The notes: generated by a model not told the origin, from the letters alone. 33,093 nucleotides of DNA from Streptomyces montanisoli (GCF_017813245.1 NZ_JAGIQL010000070.1:1-33093); one strand, 5' to 3'. Positions 16,966 to 24,897 are shown, counted from the first letter of the stretch. A program made the numbers and translations.

Positions 16966-17730
16966 ATGGCAACGCTCGAAATCAACGACCTGCACGTCAC
17001 CGTCGATGCGGAAGGCGGCCCCCGCGAGATCCTCAAGGGCGTCGACCTGACCGTCAAGCAGGGCGAGACGCACGCCATCATGGGCCCCAACGGCTCCGGC
17101 AAGTCGACCCTCGCCTACTCCCTCGCGGGCCACCCCAAGTACACGATCACCGGCGGCACCGTGACGCTCGACGGCGAGGACGTCCTCGCGATGACCGTCG
17201 ACGAGCGCGCGCGGGCCGGCGTCTTCCTCGCCATGCAGTACCCGGTCGAGGTGCCCGGCGTCTCCGTCTCCAACTTCCTGCGCACGTCCGCCACCGCGAT
17301 CCGCGGCGAGGCCCCCAAGCTGCGTACCTGGGTGAAGGAGGTCAAGGAGACGATGGAGAACCTCCAGATCGACCCGGCCTTCGCCGAGCGCAACGTGAAC
17401 GAGGGCTTCTCGGGTGGCGAGAAGAAGCGCCACGAGATCCTCCAGCTGGAACTGCTCAAGCCGCGCATCGCGATCCTCGACGAGACCGACTCCGGGCTCG
17501 ACGTCGACGCCCTGCGCATCGTCTCCGAGGGCGTCAACCGCGTCCGCGAGACCGGGACGGTCGGCACGCTGCTGATCACCCACTACACGCGGATCCTCCG
17601 CTACATCAAGCCCGACTTCGTGCACGTGTTCGCGCAGGGCCGCATCGCCGAGTCCGGCGGCGCCGAGCTCGCCGACAAGCTGGAGAACGAGGGCTACGAG
17701 GCGTACGTGAAGGGAGGCGCGACGGCGTGA
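16966..17730 (+). CDS. sufC: Fe-S cluster assembly ATPase SufC
   Basis: SufC is the ABC-type ATPase of the SufBC2D scaffold; it is cytoplasmic and not a transporter. The 254-residue protein has Walker A GPNGSGKST at 40-48, the signature GFSGGEKKRHEILQLELL, Walker B ILDETDSGLD with E173, and the H-loop TLLITHYTRIL. The substitution of the usual DEP by DET is characteristic of SufC. ATG follows the ferredoxin stop by seven bases; AGGAG at 16948-16952 is 13 bases upstream. The last codons overlap the sufS GTG start. Confidence 0.97.
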   Translation: MATLEINDLHVTVDAEGGPREILKGVDLTVKQGETHAIMGPNGSGKSTLAYSLAGHPKYTITGGTVTLDGEDVLAMTVDERARAGVFLAMQYPVEVPGVSVSNFLRTSATAIRGEAPKLRTWVKEVKETMENLQIDPAFAERNVNEGFSGGEKKRHEILQLELLKPRIAILDETDSGLDVDALRIVSEGVNRVRETGTVGTLLITHYTRILRYIKPDFVHVFAQGRIAESGGAELADKLENEGYEAYVKGGATA

Positions 17731-18992
17731 CACAGACGCGGGAAGCGCACGGCCTGCTGGACACGGAGGCGATCCGGAAGGACTTCCCTGTCCTCGACCG
17801 GCTGGTCCACGACGACCGCAAACTCGTCTACCTCGACAACGCGGCCACGTCGCAGACGCCGCGGCAGGTGCTCGACGCGATCACCGAGTACTACGAGCGG
17901 CACAACGCCAACGTGCACCGCGGCGTGCACGTGCTGGCGGAGGAGGCCACGGCGCTGTACGAGGGCGCGCGCGACAAGATCGCGTCGTTCATCAACGCGC
18001 CGAGCCGCGACGAGGTGATCTTCACGAAGAACGCCTCGGAGTCGCTCAACCTCGTCGCCAACATGCTGGGCTGGGCGGACGAGCCCTACCGCGTCGACAG
18101 CGACACCGAGATCGTCATCACGGAGATGGAGCACCACTCCAACATCGTCCCGTGGCAGCTGCTCGCGCAGCGCACGGGCGCGAAGCTGAAGTGGTTCGGC
18201 CTCACCGACGAGGGCCGCCTCGACCTGTCGAACATCGACGAGGTCATCACCGAGAAGACGAAGATCGTCTCCTTCGTGCTGATCTCCAACATCCTCGGCA
18301 CGCACAACCCCGTCGAGGAGATCGTCCGCAGGGCGCAGGAGGTCGGCGCGCTCGTCATGATCGACGCGTCGCAGGCCGCCCCGCACATGCCGCTCGACGT
18401 GCAGGCGCTCCAGGCGGACTTCGTGGCCTTCACGGGGCACAAGATGCTCGGGCCCACCGGCATCGGCGTCCTGTGGGGCAGGCAGGAGCTGCTCGAGGAC
18501 CTGCCGCCGTTCCTCGGCGGCGGCGAGATGATCGAGACCGTGTCGATGAACTCGTCCACCTACGCGCCCGCGCCGCACAAGTTCGAGGCCGGCACGCCGC
18601 CGATCTCGGAGGCCGTGGGCCTCGGCGCGGCGGTGGACTACCTCTCCGCCATCGGCATGGACAAGGTGCTCGCGCACGAGAAGGCGATCACCTCGTACGC
18701 GGTCGAGCGGCTGCTCCAGGTGCCCGACCTGCGCATCATCGGCCCGGCCACGGCCGAGGAGCGCGGCGCCGCGATCTCCTTCACGCTCGGCGACATCCAC
18801 CCGCACGACGTGGGCCAGGTGCTGGACGAGCAGGGCATCGCCGTCCGTGTCGGCCACCACTGCGCGCGGCCGGTCTGCCTGAGGTACGGAATTCCCGCGA
18901 CCACCAGGGCGTCGTTCTATCTGTACTCCACCCCGGCCGAGGTGGACGCCTTGGTCGACGGCCTGGAGCACGTCCGTGACTTCTTCGGATAG
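17727..18992 (+). CDS. sufS: Cysteine desulfurase SufS
   Basis: SufS is a pyridoxal-phosphate enzyme that takes sulfur from L-cysteine as a persulfide for Fe-S assembly, passing it to SufU. It has 421 residues (group II, NifS/CsdB type). LVYLDNAATSQTPRQVLDAI is near the N-terminus, TEMEHHSNIVPWQ precedes the cofactor lysine K239 in FTGHKMLGPTGIGVLWG, and the catalytic cysteine is C379 in RVGHHCARPVC. GTG overlaps the sufC stop (GTGA), with GGGAGG nine bases upstream. The gene directly upstream of sufU supports the SufS-SufU pair typical of Gram-positives. Confidence 0.97.
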   Translation: MTQTREAHGLLDTEAIRKDFPVLDRLVHDDRKLVYLDNAATSQTPRQVLDAITEYYERHNANVHRGVHVLAEEATALYEGARDKIASFINAPSRDEVIFTKNASESLNLVANMLGWADEPYRVDSDTEIVITEMEHHSNIVPWQLLAQRTGAKLKWFGLTDEGRLDLSNIDEVITEKTKIVSFVLISNILGTHNPVEEIVRRAQEVGALVMIDASQAAPHMPLDVQALQADFVAFTGHKMLGPTGIGVLWGRQELLEDLPPFLGGGEMIETVSMNSSTYAPAPHKFEAGTPPISEAVGLGAAVDYLSAIGMDKVLAHEKAITSYAVERLLQVPDLRIIGPATAEERGAAISFTLGDIHPHDVGQVLDEQGIAVRVGHHCARPVCLRYGIPATTRASFYLYSTPAEVDALVDGLEHVRDFFG

Positions 18993-19007
18993 GGGACAGG
19001 GCCGACC

Positions 19008-19472
19008 GTGAAACTGGATTCGATGTACCAGGACGTCATCCTGGACCACTACAAGCACCCGCACGGGCGCGGTCTTCGGGACGGCGACGCCGAGGTGCAC
19101 CATGTCAACCCGACGTGCGGCGACGAGATCACGCTGCGCGTGCGCTACGACGGTTCGCGCATCGCGGACGTCAGCTACGAGGGGCAGGGCTGTTCCATCA
19201 GCCAGGCCAGCGCCTCCGTACTCAACGACCTGCTGGTCGGCAAGGACCTCGCCGAGGCGCAGAAGATCCAGGGCACCTTTCTCGAACTGATGCAGTCCAA
19301 GGGCCAGGTCGAGCCGGACGACGCGATGGAGGAGGTGCTGGAGGACGCGGTCGCGTTCGCCGGCGTCTCGAAGTACCCCGCCCGCGTCAAGTGCGCCCTG
19401 CTGAGCTGGATGGCGTGGAAGGACGCGACGGCCCAGGCTCTGGGCGAGAGCCCGCGGAAGGAGACCGCATGA
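19008..19472 (+). CDS. sufU: Zinc-dependent sulfurtransferase SufU
   Basis: SufU accepts persulfide sulfur from SufS; in Gram-positives it is a zinc protein rather than a true scaffold. The 154-residue protein keeps the ligands C37 and D39 (PTCGDE), C62 (GQGCSIS) and C129 (RVKCALL). Compared with IscU, the region from about 80 to 115 contains the insertion typical of SufU. GTG at 19008 follows the sufS stop by 15 bases, with an AGGGGACAGGG stretch upstream. The stop overlaps the sufT start by ATGA. Confidence 0.96.
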   Translation: MKLDSMYQDVILDHYKHPHGRGLRDGDAEVHHVNPTCGDEITLRVRYDGSRIADVSYEGQGCSISQASASVLNDLLVGKDLAEAQKIQGTFLELMQSKGQVEPDDAMEEVLEDAVAFAGVSKYPARVKCALLSWMAWKDATAQALGESPRKETA

Positions 19473-19804
19473 GCGAGAACGAGACCCTGATGAAGCCGGC
19501 CTCGGAGGACGAGGTCCGCGAGGCGCTGTACGACGTCGTCGACCCGGAGCTCGGCATCGACGTCGTCAACCTCGGCCTGATCTACGGGGTGCACATCGAC
19601 GACGACAATGTCGTCACCCTGGACATGACGCTGACGTCGGCGGCCTGCCCGCTGACCGACGTGATCGAGGACCAGGCGAAGGCCGCCACCGACGGCATCG
19701 TCAACGAGCTCAGGATCAACTGGGTCTGGATGCCGCCGTGGGGCCCCGACAAGATCACCGACGACGGCCGCGAGCAGCTGCGCGCGCTGGGCTTCAACGT
19801 CTGA
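19469..19804 (+). CDS. sufT: SufT, MIP18/DUF59-family Fe-S assembly factor
   Basis: This 111-residue protein belongs to the MIP18 (DUF59) family, whose members help mature or transfer Fe-S clusters. Visible are EVREALYDVVDPELGIDVVN and LGLIYGVHID at the N-terminus, LTSAACPLTDVIEDQ with the conserved cysteine, and WMPPWGPDKITDDGREQLRA at the C-terminus. It is the last gene of the suf operon, overlapping sufU by ATGA and followed by a strong hairpin. The symbol sufT is by family and position. Its exact biochemical step is less certain than for the other suf genes. Confidence 0.92.
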   Translation: MSENETLMKPASEDEVREALYDVVDPELGIDVVNLGLIYGVHIDDDNVVTLDMTLTSAACPLTDVIEDQAKAATDGIVNELRINWVWMPPWGPDKITDDGREQLRALGFNV

Positions 19805-19832
19805 CGTTCTGAGCAGGGCCGGGGCGACCGAG

Positions 19833-19870
19833 AGGTCCCGGAACAGGTGTGGTTCCCTGTTCCGGGACCT
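19833..19870 (+). terminator. Strong terminator of the suf operon
   Basis: AGGTCCCGGAACAGG (19833-19847) and CCTGTTCCGGGACCT (19856-19870) form a perfect 15-bp stem with an 8-base loop, followed by TTG. It begins 29 bases after the sufT stop and precedes the permease gene. Confidence 0.88.
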
Positions 19871-19942
19871 TTGCCGTGCACCCGCAGGCGCGAGCGGCTC
19901 GGCTCCCGTGCGGGTCGGGTCGGTGAGAAACGGGAGAGCGGC

Positions 19943-21334
19943 ATGGCGGGCTTCGGGTGGAAGCTGCACGGCGACGGCAAACACCTCGGTCCTGGAGACC
20001 TCGTCAGGCCGGGGGAGCGGCTGACCTGGGGACGCACCATCGGCCTCGGCGCGCAGCACGTGGTCTCGATGATCGGCGCGTGTTTCGTCGCGCCCGTCCT
20101 GATGGGGCTCGACCCCAGCCTGGCGCTGATGGCGTCGGGCGTCGCGACCGCGATCTTCCTCCTCGCGACCCGCGGGCGCGTGCCCAGCTACCTCGGCTCG
20201 TCGCTGTCCTTCGTGGGCGTGTCCGCCGTCATCGCCGGCCAGGGCGGCGACAGCGGGACGCTGACCGGCGCGATGCTGGTGGTCGGCGCCTGCCTCGCCG
20301 GGTGCGGCGTGGTCGTGCAGGTGCTGGGGGCGCGCGTCATCCACGCCGTCCTGCCGCCTGCCGTGACCGGCGCCGTGGTGATGCTGATCGGCTTCAACCT
20401 CGCCCCCGTCACCGCCTCCACCTACTGGCCGCAGGACCAGTGGACGGCCCTGGCCACCATGGTCTTCACCGGCCTCGCGCTGGTGGTGCTGCGCGGCTTC
20501 TGGTCGCGCATCGCCATCTTCCTCGGGCTCGTCTTCGGCTACGTGCTGTCCTGGGTGCTCGACCGCACCGCAGGGCGCATCCACTCACCCGACGGTTCCG
20601 GCAAGACCGTCGACCACTGGCGCGTCGACTTCTCCGGCGTGGCACACGCCGACTGGATCGGCCTCCCGCACGTCCACGCCCCGCACTTCACGGGCGCGGC
20701 AGTACTGGTGGCGCTGCCGGTGCTGGTGGCCCTCATCGCGGAGAACACCGGGCACGTCAAGGCCGTCGGCGAGATGACCGGCGACCCGCTCGACGACGTG
20801 ATGGGCACGGCGATCGTCGCGGACGGCGCGGCCACCGCGCTGTCGACCGCGTTCGGCGGCCCCGCCACCACCACCTACGCGGAGAACATCGGCGTGATGG
20901 CCGCCACGCGCGTCTACTCGACCGCCGCTTACTGGGCGGCGGCCTGCTTCGCCCTGCTGTTCGGCCTGTGCCCCAAGTTCGGCGCCGTCGTCGCCGCCAT
21001 CCCCGGCGGCGTGCTCGGCGGCATCACCGTCATCCTCTACGGCATGATCGGGCTGCTCGGCGCGCAGATCTGGATCCGCAACAAGGTCGACTTCTCCCAG
21101 CCGCTCAACCTGGTGCCCGCGGCGGCCGGAGTGATCATCGGTGTCGGCGGGATCTCGCTGAAGATCACGGACAACTTCGTCCTCAGCGGCATCTCCCTCG
21201 GCACGCTCGTCGTGCTCACGGCCTACCACGCGCTGCGCTGGCTCTCGAAGACCGCGGGCACACCGCAGCCGCCGCTGCTCGACGGCGGAACCGCCGACTA
21301 CGACGAGAGGGCCGGCGAAGGCCCCGCACGGTAG
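19943..21334 (+). CDS. NCS2-family uracil/xanthine permease
   Basis: This integral membrane nucleobase:cation symporter has 463 residues and about 12-14 hydrophobic segments. Family hallmarks are GAQHVVSMIGACFVAPVL near helix 1, the helix-8 carboxylate motif LIAENTGHVKAVGEMTG, and the helix-10 motif FGGPATTTYAENIGVMAATR. The pattern is closer to UraA-type uracil and related xanthine permeases than to NCS1, but the substrate cannot be fixed from sequence. ATG is preceded by GGGAG six bases upstream. The suf terminator separates it from the genes before, so it is likely a single-gene unit. It ends in a hairpin shared with the convergent neighbour. Confidence 0.92.
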   Translation: MAGFGWKLHGDGKHLGPGDLVRPGERLTWGRTIGLGAQHVVSMIGACFVAPVLMGLDPSLALMASGVATAIFLLATRGRVPSYLGSSLSFVGVSAVIAGQGGDSGTLTGAMLVVGACLAGCGVVVQVLGARVIHAVLPPAVTGAVVMLIGFNLAPVTASTYWPQDQWTALATMVFTGLALVVLRGFWSRIAIFLGLVFGYVLSWVLDRTAGRIHSPDGSGKTVDHWRVDFSGVAHADWIGLPHVHAPHFTGAAVLVALPVLVALIAENTGHVKAVGEMTGDPLDDVMGTAIVADGAATALSTAFGGPATTTYAENIGVMAATRVYSTAAYWAAACFALLFGLCPKFGAVVAAIPGGVLGGITVILYGMIGLLGAQIWIRNKVDFSQPLNLVPAAAGVIIGVGGISLKITDNFVLSGISLGTLVVLTAYHALRWLSKTAGTPQPPLLDGGTADYDERAGEGPAR

Positions 21335-21371
21335 CGGCGGCCCGCATGCGCGGCCGGGCGCGAGCGCCGCT
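21333..21371. terminator. Bidirectional hairpin between convergent genes
   Basis: AGCGGCG (21333-21339) pairs with CGCCGCT (21365-21371), and inside it GCCCG (21340-21344) pairs with CGGGC (21355-21359). The structure touches the stop codons of both convergent genes and could terminate both transcripts. Confidence 0.55.
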
Positions 21372-22468
21372 CACACCGAGCGGATCAGCACCTCGGCCAG
21401 ATTCTCTGTGCGCATCCGCCGGTCCACGTACACCAGCGCGAGCACCAGCTGCGGATAGAGCATGATGACGCACTCGACCAGGATCAGTGCCACGGACACG
21501 GGTATGAGCACGGACGCCAGCGCGATGGTCGCGCCGCTGCCGTCGGACGCCGCGAACGCGCCCGCCGTGCCGACGATGCCGAGCACTTCGAGGACGACGT
21601 TGACGAACCCCGCCGCGAACCCGGCCACGCACCCCGCCACGAGGAGCACGCCGAGCGTGCGCCACCAGGCGCCGCCCACCAGCGTCCACGAGCGGCGCAG
21701 CGCCGCACGCGGGCCGCACGACTCGACTACCGCCACCGTCGGGGCGAGGACGATGCGCAGGGCGGGCCAGACCACGACGGCCGAGCCGGCGATCATCACC
21801 AGGTAGGCGATCAGGATGGGCGCCGGGTCGGGGCGTATGTGCGAGGTGAACGCCCCGTTCGCGAGCCCGACCCCCATGAACAGCGCGGCCGGTACGAGAC
21901 CCAGCAGCCAGCTCGCGGCGCTCGCGCCGAGCGCCGGGCCGAGGCGGCGCAGCGACCTGCCGAGCACGGCCCGGTACGTGGTCGCGCGGCCGAGCGCTCC
22001 GTCCTGCACCGTCACCGCGCAGGCGGCCGTCACCAGGCTCTGCACGGTCACCAGCGCCACGAGGCCCAGCACGCCCAGGACGACGGCCCAGGCGACCACG
22101 GCATGCAGGTCGCTCGCGGGCGCCGGGGCGCCGTCGAGCGACGTCAGCGTCTTCAGGTGGCCGTGCGCGGCGGCGTAGGCGATGGCGAGCGCGGCGGCCC
22201 CGATCACCATGAAGGCGCCGTACGCCGTGACCACCACCGCGGTGAGCGGCCGCCAGTACCGCGTGAACGTCTTGAAGCCGCCGCCGAGCAGTTGCCCGAA
22301 GTCGAGCGGCGCCAGCGGTATCGTCCCGGGCCGCGGCGGCGGTGGCGCCCACCCGTACCCGCCGGCACCGCCCCAGCCCTCCGGCCTCCATGCGCCCGCG
22401 CCCCAGCCGCTGTGACCGGGTACTCCGCCCCAGTCGCCCTGCTCGCCAGGACCACCCTCGTGTGCCAT
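21371..22468 (-). CDS. Multi-pass membrane protein (YciC/DUF7847-like), function unknown
   Basis: This 365-residue protein has a Gly/Pro/Trp-rich cytoplasmic N-terminus (about 1-50, with repeats of GxWGG type) followed by IPLAPLDFGQLLGGGFKTFT, which leads into about six hydrophobic helices. The GWxxAPxxPRPGxIPLxPL then LGDIL-like pattern is common in actinobacterial proteins annotated as glycerophosphoryl diester phosphodiesterase membrane domain proteins. There is no catalytic domain, so enzymatic function is not supported. A cytoplasmic PRAALRRSWTLVGGAWWRTL loop is conserved in such families. ATG at 22466-22468 has only a G-run upstream. It is divergent from the SMR gene, about 140 bases away. 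Confidence 0.75.
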   Translation of the reverse strand: MAHEGGPGEQGDWGGVPGHSGWGAGAWRPEGWGGAGGYGWAPPPPRPGTIPLAPLDFGQLLGGGFKTFTRYWRPLTAVVVTAYGAFMVIGAAALAIAYAAAHGHLKTLTSLDGAPAPASDLHAVVAWAVVLGVLGLVALVTVQSLVTAACAVTVQDGALGRATTYRAVLGRSLRRLGPALGASAASWLLGLVPAALFMGVGLANGAFTSHIRPDPAPILIAYLVMIAGSAVVVWPALRIVLAPTVAVVESCGPRAALRRSWTLVGGAWWRTLGVLLVAGCVAGFAAGFVNVVLEVLGIVGTAGAFAASDGSGATIALASVLIPVSVALILVECVIMLYPQLVLALVYVDRRMRTENLAEVLIRSV

Positions 22469-22567
22469 CACGCCCCCCCGATCGCGCGCCCCGATGCCCA
22501 GGCCCCCGGTGCGAGGGACCGGGGAACAACCTAGTGGCAGCCTCTGACAACGCGTCGGCCGAGGGGT

Positions 22568-22606
22568 GAGTGTACGGCCGTACACTCTGCTGTGTACGCT
22601 CGTACG
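22568..22606 (+). promoter_or_regulatory. Double palindromic operator over the SMR/TetR promoter
   Basis: The perfect 20-bp palindrome at 22568-22587 has arms GAGTGTACGG and CCGTACACTC. A second site, TGTACG-CT-CGTACG (22593-22606), keeps the core of the first, TGTACG-GC-CGTACA. Their centres are 22 bases apart, two helical turns. TACGCT (22595-22600) is a likely -10 seven bases before ATG 22608, and the first site covers the -35 region. The obvious candidate ligand is the TetR protein encoded two genes downstream in the same unit. Confidence 0.75.
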
Positions 22607-22607
22607 C

Positions 22608-22931
22608 ATGGGATACCTGCTGCTCTCAGGGGCGATCGCGGCCGAGATCGGTGCCACCACCGCGATGAAGTACAGCGAGGGCTTCACCCGGCTGTGGCCG
22701 TCGCTGATCACCCTGTGCGGCTACGTCGTGTCGTACGCGCTGCTCTCGCAGACCCTCAAGACGCTGACCGTCGGTACCGCCTACGCGATCTGGGCCGGGG
22801 CGGGGACGGCCGTCATCGCCGTGATCGGCATGGCGTTCCTGCACGAGTCCGCGAGCCCCGTGCGGCTCCTCGGCATCGCCCTGGTTATCGTCGGGGTCGT
22901 GGTACTCAATCTCGGCGGGACCCATACGTGA
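22608..22931 (+). CDS. Small multidrug resistance (SMR) family efflux protein
   Basis: This 107-residue protein has four hydrophobic helices, the size of EmrE/QacE/SugE transporters that act as dimers and exchange protons for cationic drugs or guanidinium. The essential helix-1 acidic residue is E13 in GAIAAEIGATTAMKYSEGFT. The helix-3 segment TVGTAYAIWAGAGTAVIAVI is the family signature. The start lacks a ribosome binding site and begins seven bases after a -10 box, so the mRNA is probably leaderless. It overlaps the TetR gene by GTGA and is preceded by the double operator. Whether it exports quaternary ammonium compounds or guanidinium cannot be told here. Confidence 0.93.
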   Translation: MGYLLLSGAIAAEIGATTAMKYSEGFTRLWPSLITLCGYVVSYALLSQTLKTLTVGTAYAIWAGAGTAVIAVIGMAFLHESASPVRLLGIALVIVGVVVLNLGGTHT

Positions 22932-23476
22932 CGCGCCGCTACGACCCCGACCGCAGGCAGCGGATCATCGACGCCGCGATCCGCGTCGTGGGACGCAACG
23001 GCATCGCCGGGCTCAGCCACCGCACGGTCGCCGCCGAGGCCGACGTGCCGCTCGGCTCCACCACGTACCACTTCGCCTCGCTCGACGAGCTGCTGACCGC
23101 CGCGCTGCGCCAGGCCAACGAGGGGTTCGCCGCCCTGATCAGGGACGGCGGCGCGCTCGCCGACCCGTCCTCCGACGTGGCAGAGGAGCTCGCGCGGCTC
23201 ACGGGCGTGTGGCTCGCGGGGGAGCGCACCGGCGTCGAGCTGGAGTACGAGCTCTACCTCGCGGCCCTGCGGCGGCCCGCGCTGCGGCCCGTCGCCGCCG
23301 AGTGGACCGACGCCGTCTCCGACATCCTGTCCGCGCACACCGACCCCACCACGGCGCGCGCACTGGTCGCGCTGCTCGACGGCATCTGCCTCCAGGTCCT
23401 GCTGACCGGCGCCGAGTACGACGAGCGGTACGCCCGCGAGATGCTCGCCCGCGTACTGCGGCAGCCCGGCGGGTAG
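22928..23476 (+). CDS. TetR family transcriptional regulator
   Basis: This 182-residue repressor has a TetR N-terminal helix-turn-helix: RRQRIIDAAIRVVGRNGIAG, LSHRTVAAEADVPLGSTTYH, then FASLDELLTAAL (about 9-60). The C-terminal part is a helical ligand-binding domain. GTG overlaps the SMR stop, so pump and regulator are translated together, and the palindromic operator over the shared promoter suggests autorepression relieved by a pump substrate. No other target is visible. The stop codon TAG forms part of the likely -10 box of the next gene. Confidence 0.93.
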   Translation: MTRRYDPDRRQRIIDAAIRVVGRNGIAGLSHRTVAAEADVPLGSTTYHFASLDELLTAALRQANEGFAALIRDGGALADPSSDVAEELARLTGVWLAGERTGVELEYELYLAALRRPALRPVAAEWTDAVSDILSAHTDPTTARALVALLDGICLQVLLTGAEYDERYAREMLARVLRQPGG

Positions 23477-23479
23477 GTT
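23474..23479 (+). promoter_or_regulatory. Probable leaderless -10 box of the zinc-ribbon gene
   Basis: TAGGTT, which includes the TetR stop codon, is followed by seven bases and GTG at 23487. No ribosome binding site lies between, which fits leaderless initiation. Confidence 0.45.
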
Positions 23480-23486
23480 GGGGCAC

Positions 23487-23732
23487 GTGAACACGCCCGT
23501 GCCGCCCGCCCCCGAGCCGCCGCACGATCCCCGGTCGGCCGCCGGGAGCGGCCCCGAGATCACCTACGGCGAGTGCCGCCAGTGCGGCACCCTCATCGCC
23601 GGCCTCGACGGCCGCTACAGCTGCGGCGTGTGCGGCTGGGTCAACCCGCACTCCGAGGGCCACCGGCCCCTTCCGCGCGCCGAGGACGACCGGCACCGCA
23701 TCGCGGGCCGCGACACCAACAGGCTGGGCTGA
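23487..23732 (+). CDS. Small zinc-ribbon protein, function unknown
   Basis: From GTG 23487 the protein has 81 residues. A Pro-rich N-terminus is followed by YGECRQCGTLIAGLDGRYSC and GVCGWVNPHSEG, that is CxxC-x12-CxxC, a probable four-cysteine zinc site. The tail LPRAEDDRHRIAGRDTN is charged. I do not recognise a named family; similar short ribbon proteins are common in Streptomyces. It starts 11 bases after the TetR gene and may be leaderless. TTG at 23478 would add three residues and is less likely. Confidence 0.7.
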   Translation: MNTPVPPAPEPPHDPRSAAGSGPEITYGECRQCGTLIAGLDGRYSCGVCGWVNPHSEGHRPLPRAEDDRHRIAGRDTNRLG

Positions 23733-23740
23733 CGGCTGCC

Positions 23741-23831
23741 GGCCGGCAGGTCCGGCGGTGCCGACCGGCAGGGCCGGCGGGGGACGACCGGCAGGGCCGG
23801 CGGGCTCGGCGGGCGCTGACCGGCAGGCCGG
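23741..23831. repeat. Four copies of an 18-bp GC-rich repeat upstream of dapD
   Basis: GACCGGCAGGGCCGGCGG occurs identically at 23763-23780 and 23786-23803. A diverged copy is at 23741-23758 and a truncated one at 23818-23831. Each unit contains CCGGC and GCCGG arms, so hairpins can form. The array fills the gap between the zinc-ribbon gene and the dapD promoter and may act as a terminator or structural element. Confidence 0.7.
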
Positions 23832-23856
23832 TTCGCCCCGGACGAGCGCGTGCCGC

Positions 23857-23862
23857 TAGGTT
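23857..23862 (+). promoter_or_regulatory. Probable leaderless -10 box of dapD
   Basis: TAGGTT is followed by six bases (TCCGGT) and ATG at 23869, with no ribosome binding site. Transcription would start at or near the A of ATG. Confidence 0.5.
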
Positions 23863-23868
23863 TCCGGT

Positions 23869-24855
23869 ATGACCGACACGACTTCCCGCCCCCTCGGCGC
23901 GGCCGCCGCCGGCCTCGCCACCGTCGCCGCCGACGGCACCGTACTCGACACCTGGTTCCCCGCCCCCGAGCTCGTGGCGGAGCCGGGCCCCGCGGGCACC
24001 GAGCGGCTCACCGGCGAGCGCGCCGCCGAGCTGCTGGGCGAGGCCGCCACGCGGGCCGCGGGCGCCGACCCGCGCCGCGGGGTCGAGGTCGTCGCCGTCC
24101 GCACGGTCATCGCCTCGCTGGACGAGAAGCCGATCGACGCGCACGACGTCTACCTGCGCCTGCACCTGCTGAGCCACCGGCTGGTGCGGCCGCACGGCCA
24201 GAGCCTCGACGGCATCTTCGGCCTGCTCGCCAACGTCGCCTGGACCTCGCTCGGGCCCGTCGCCGTGCCCGACCTGGAGGCCGTGCGGCTGCGCGCACGC
24301 GCCGACGGCCTGCACCTCCAGGTCACGTCCGTCGACAAGTTCCCCCGCATGACGGACTACGTGGCGCCCAAGGGCGTCAGGGTCGCGGACGCCGACCGGG
24401 TCAGGCTCGGCGCACACCTCGCCGAGGGCACCACCGTGATGCACGAGGGCTTCGTCAACTACAACGCGGGCACGCTCGGCACGTCGATGGTCGAGGGCCG
24501 CATCTCGCAGGGTGTCGTGCTCGGCGACGGCTCCGACATCGGCGGCGGCGCCTCCACGATGGGCACGCTCTCCGGCGGCGGCACGCAGCGCATCGTGATC
24601 GGCGAGCGGTGCCTGATCGGCGCGGAGGCCGGCATCGGCATCGCGCTCGGCGACGAGTGCGTGGTCGAGGCGGGCCTGTACGTCACGGCGGGCACGCGCG
24701 TGACGATGCCGGACGGGCAGGTCGTCAAGGCGCGCGAGCTGTCGGGGGCGAGCAACATCCTCTTTCGCCGCAACTCGGAGACCGGCCGGGTCGAGGCCCG
24801 TCCCAACAACGCGGTGTGGGACGGTCTCAACGACGTCCTGCACGCCCACAACTGA
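23869..24855 (+). CDS. dapD: 2,3,4,5-tetrahydropyridine-2,6-dicarboxylate N-succinyltransferase
   Basis: DapD succinylates tetrahydrodipicolinate in the succinylase branch of diaminopimelate/lysine synthesis, feeding peptidoglycan. The 328-residue protein is the actinobacterial type. After a mixed N-terminal domain it shows VDKFPRMTDYVAPKGVRVAD, then left-handed beta-helix hexapeptides: TTVMHEGFVNYNAGTLGTSM, EGRISQGVVLGDGSDIGGGA, IVIGERCLIGAEAGIGIALG. The C-terminus KARELSGASNILFRRNSETG is typical. No partner gene of the pathway is adjacent. The transcript is probably leaderless. A strong hairpin follows 10 bases after the stop. Confidence 0.96.
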   Translation: MTDTTSRPLGAAAAGLATVAADGTVLDTWFPAPELVAEPGPAGTERLTGERAAELLGEAATRAAGADPRRGVEVVAVRTVIASLDEKPIDAHDVYLRLHLLSHRLVRPHGQSLDGIFGLLANVAWTSLGPVAVPDLEAVRLRARADGLHLQVTSVDKFPRMTDYVAPKGVRVADADRVRLGAHLAEGTTVMHEGFVNYNAGTLGTSMVEGRISQGVVLGDGSDIGGGASTMGTLSGGGTQRIVIGERCLIGAEAGIGIALGDECVVEAGLYVTAGTRVTMPDGQVVKARELSGASNILFRRNSETGRVEARPNNAVWDGLNDVLHAHN

Positions 24856-24865
24856 CGGCGGGCGC

Positions 24866-24897
24866 CGCCGTGCCACCGCTCGTGCGGCGGCACGGCG
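24866..24897. terminator. Hairpin between dapD and the convergent nuclease gene
   Basis: CGCCGTGCCACCGC (24866-24879) and GCGGCGGCACGGCG (24884-24897) form a 14-bp stem with one mismatch and a TCGT loop. It is placed to terminate dapD and, from the other side, the nuclease gene. Confidence 0.7.
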
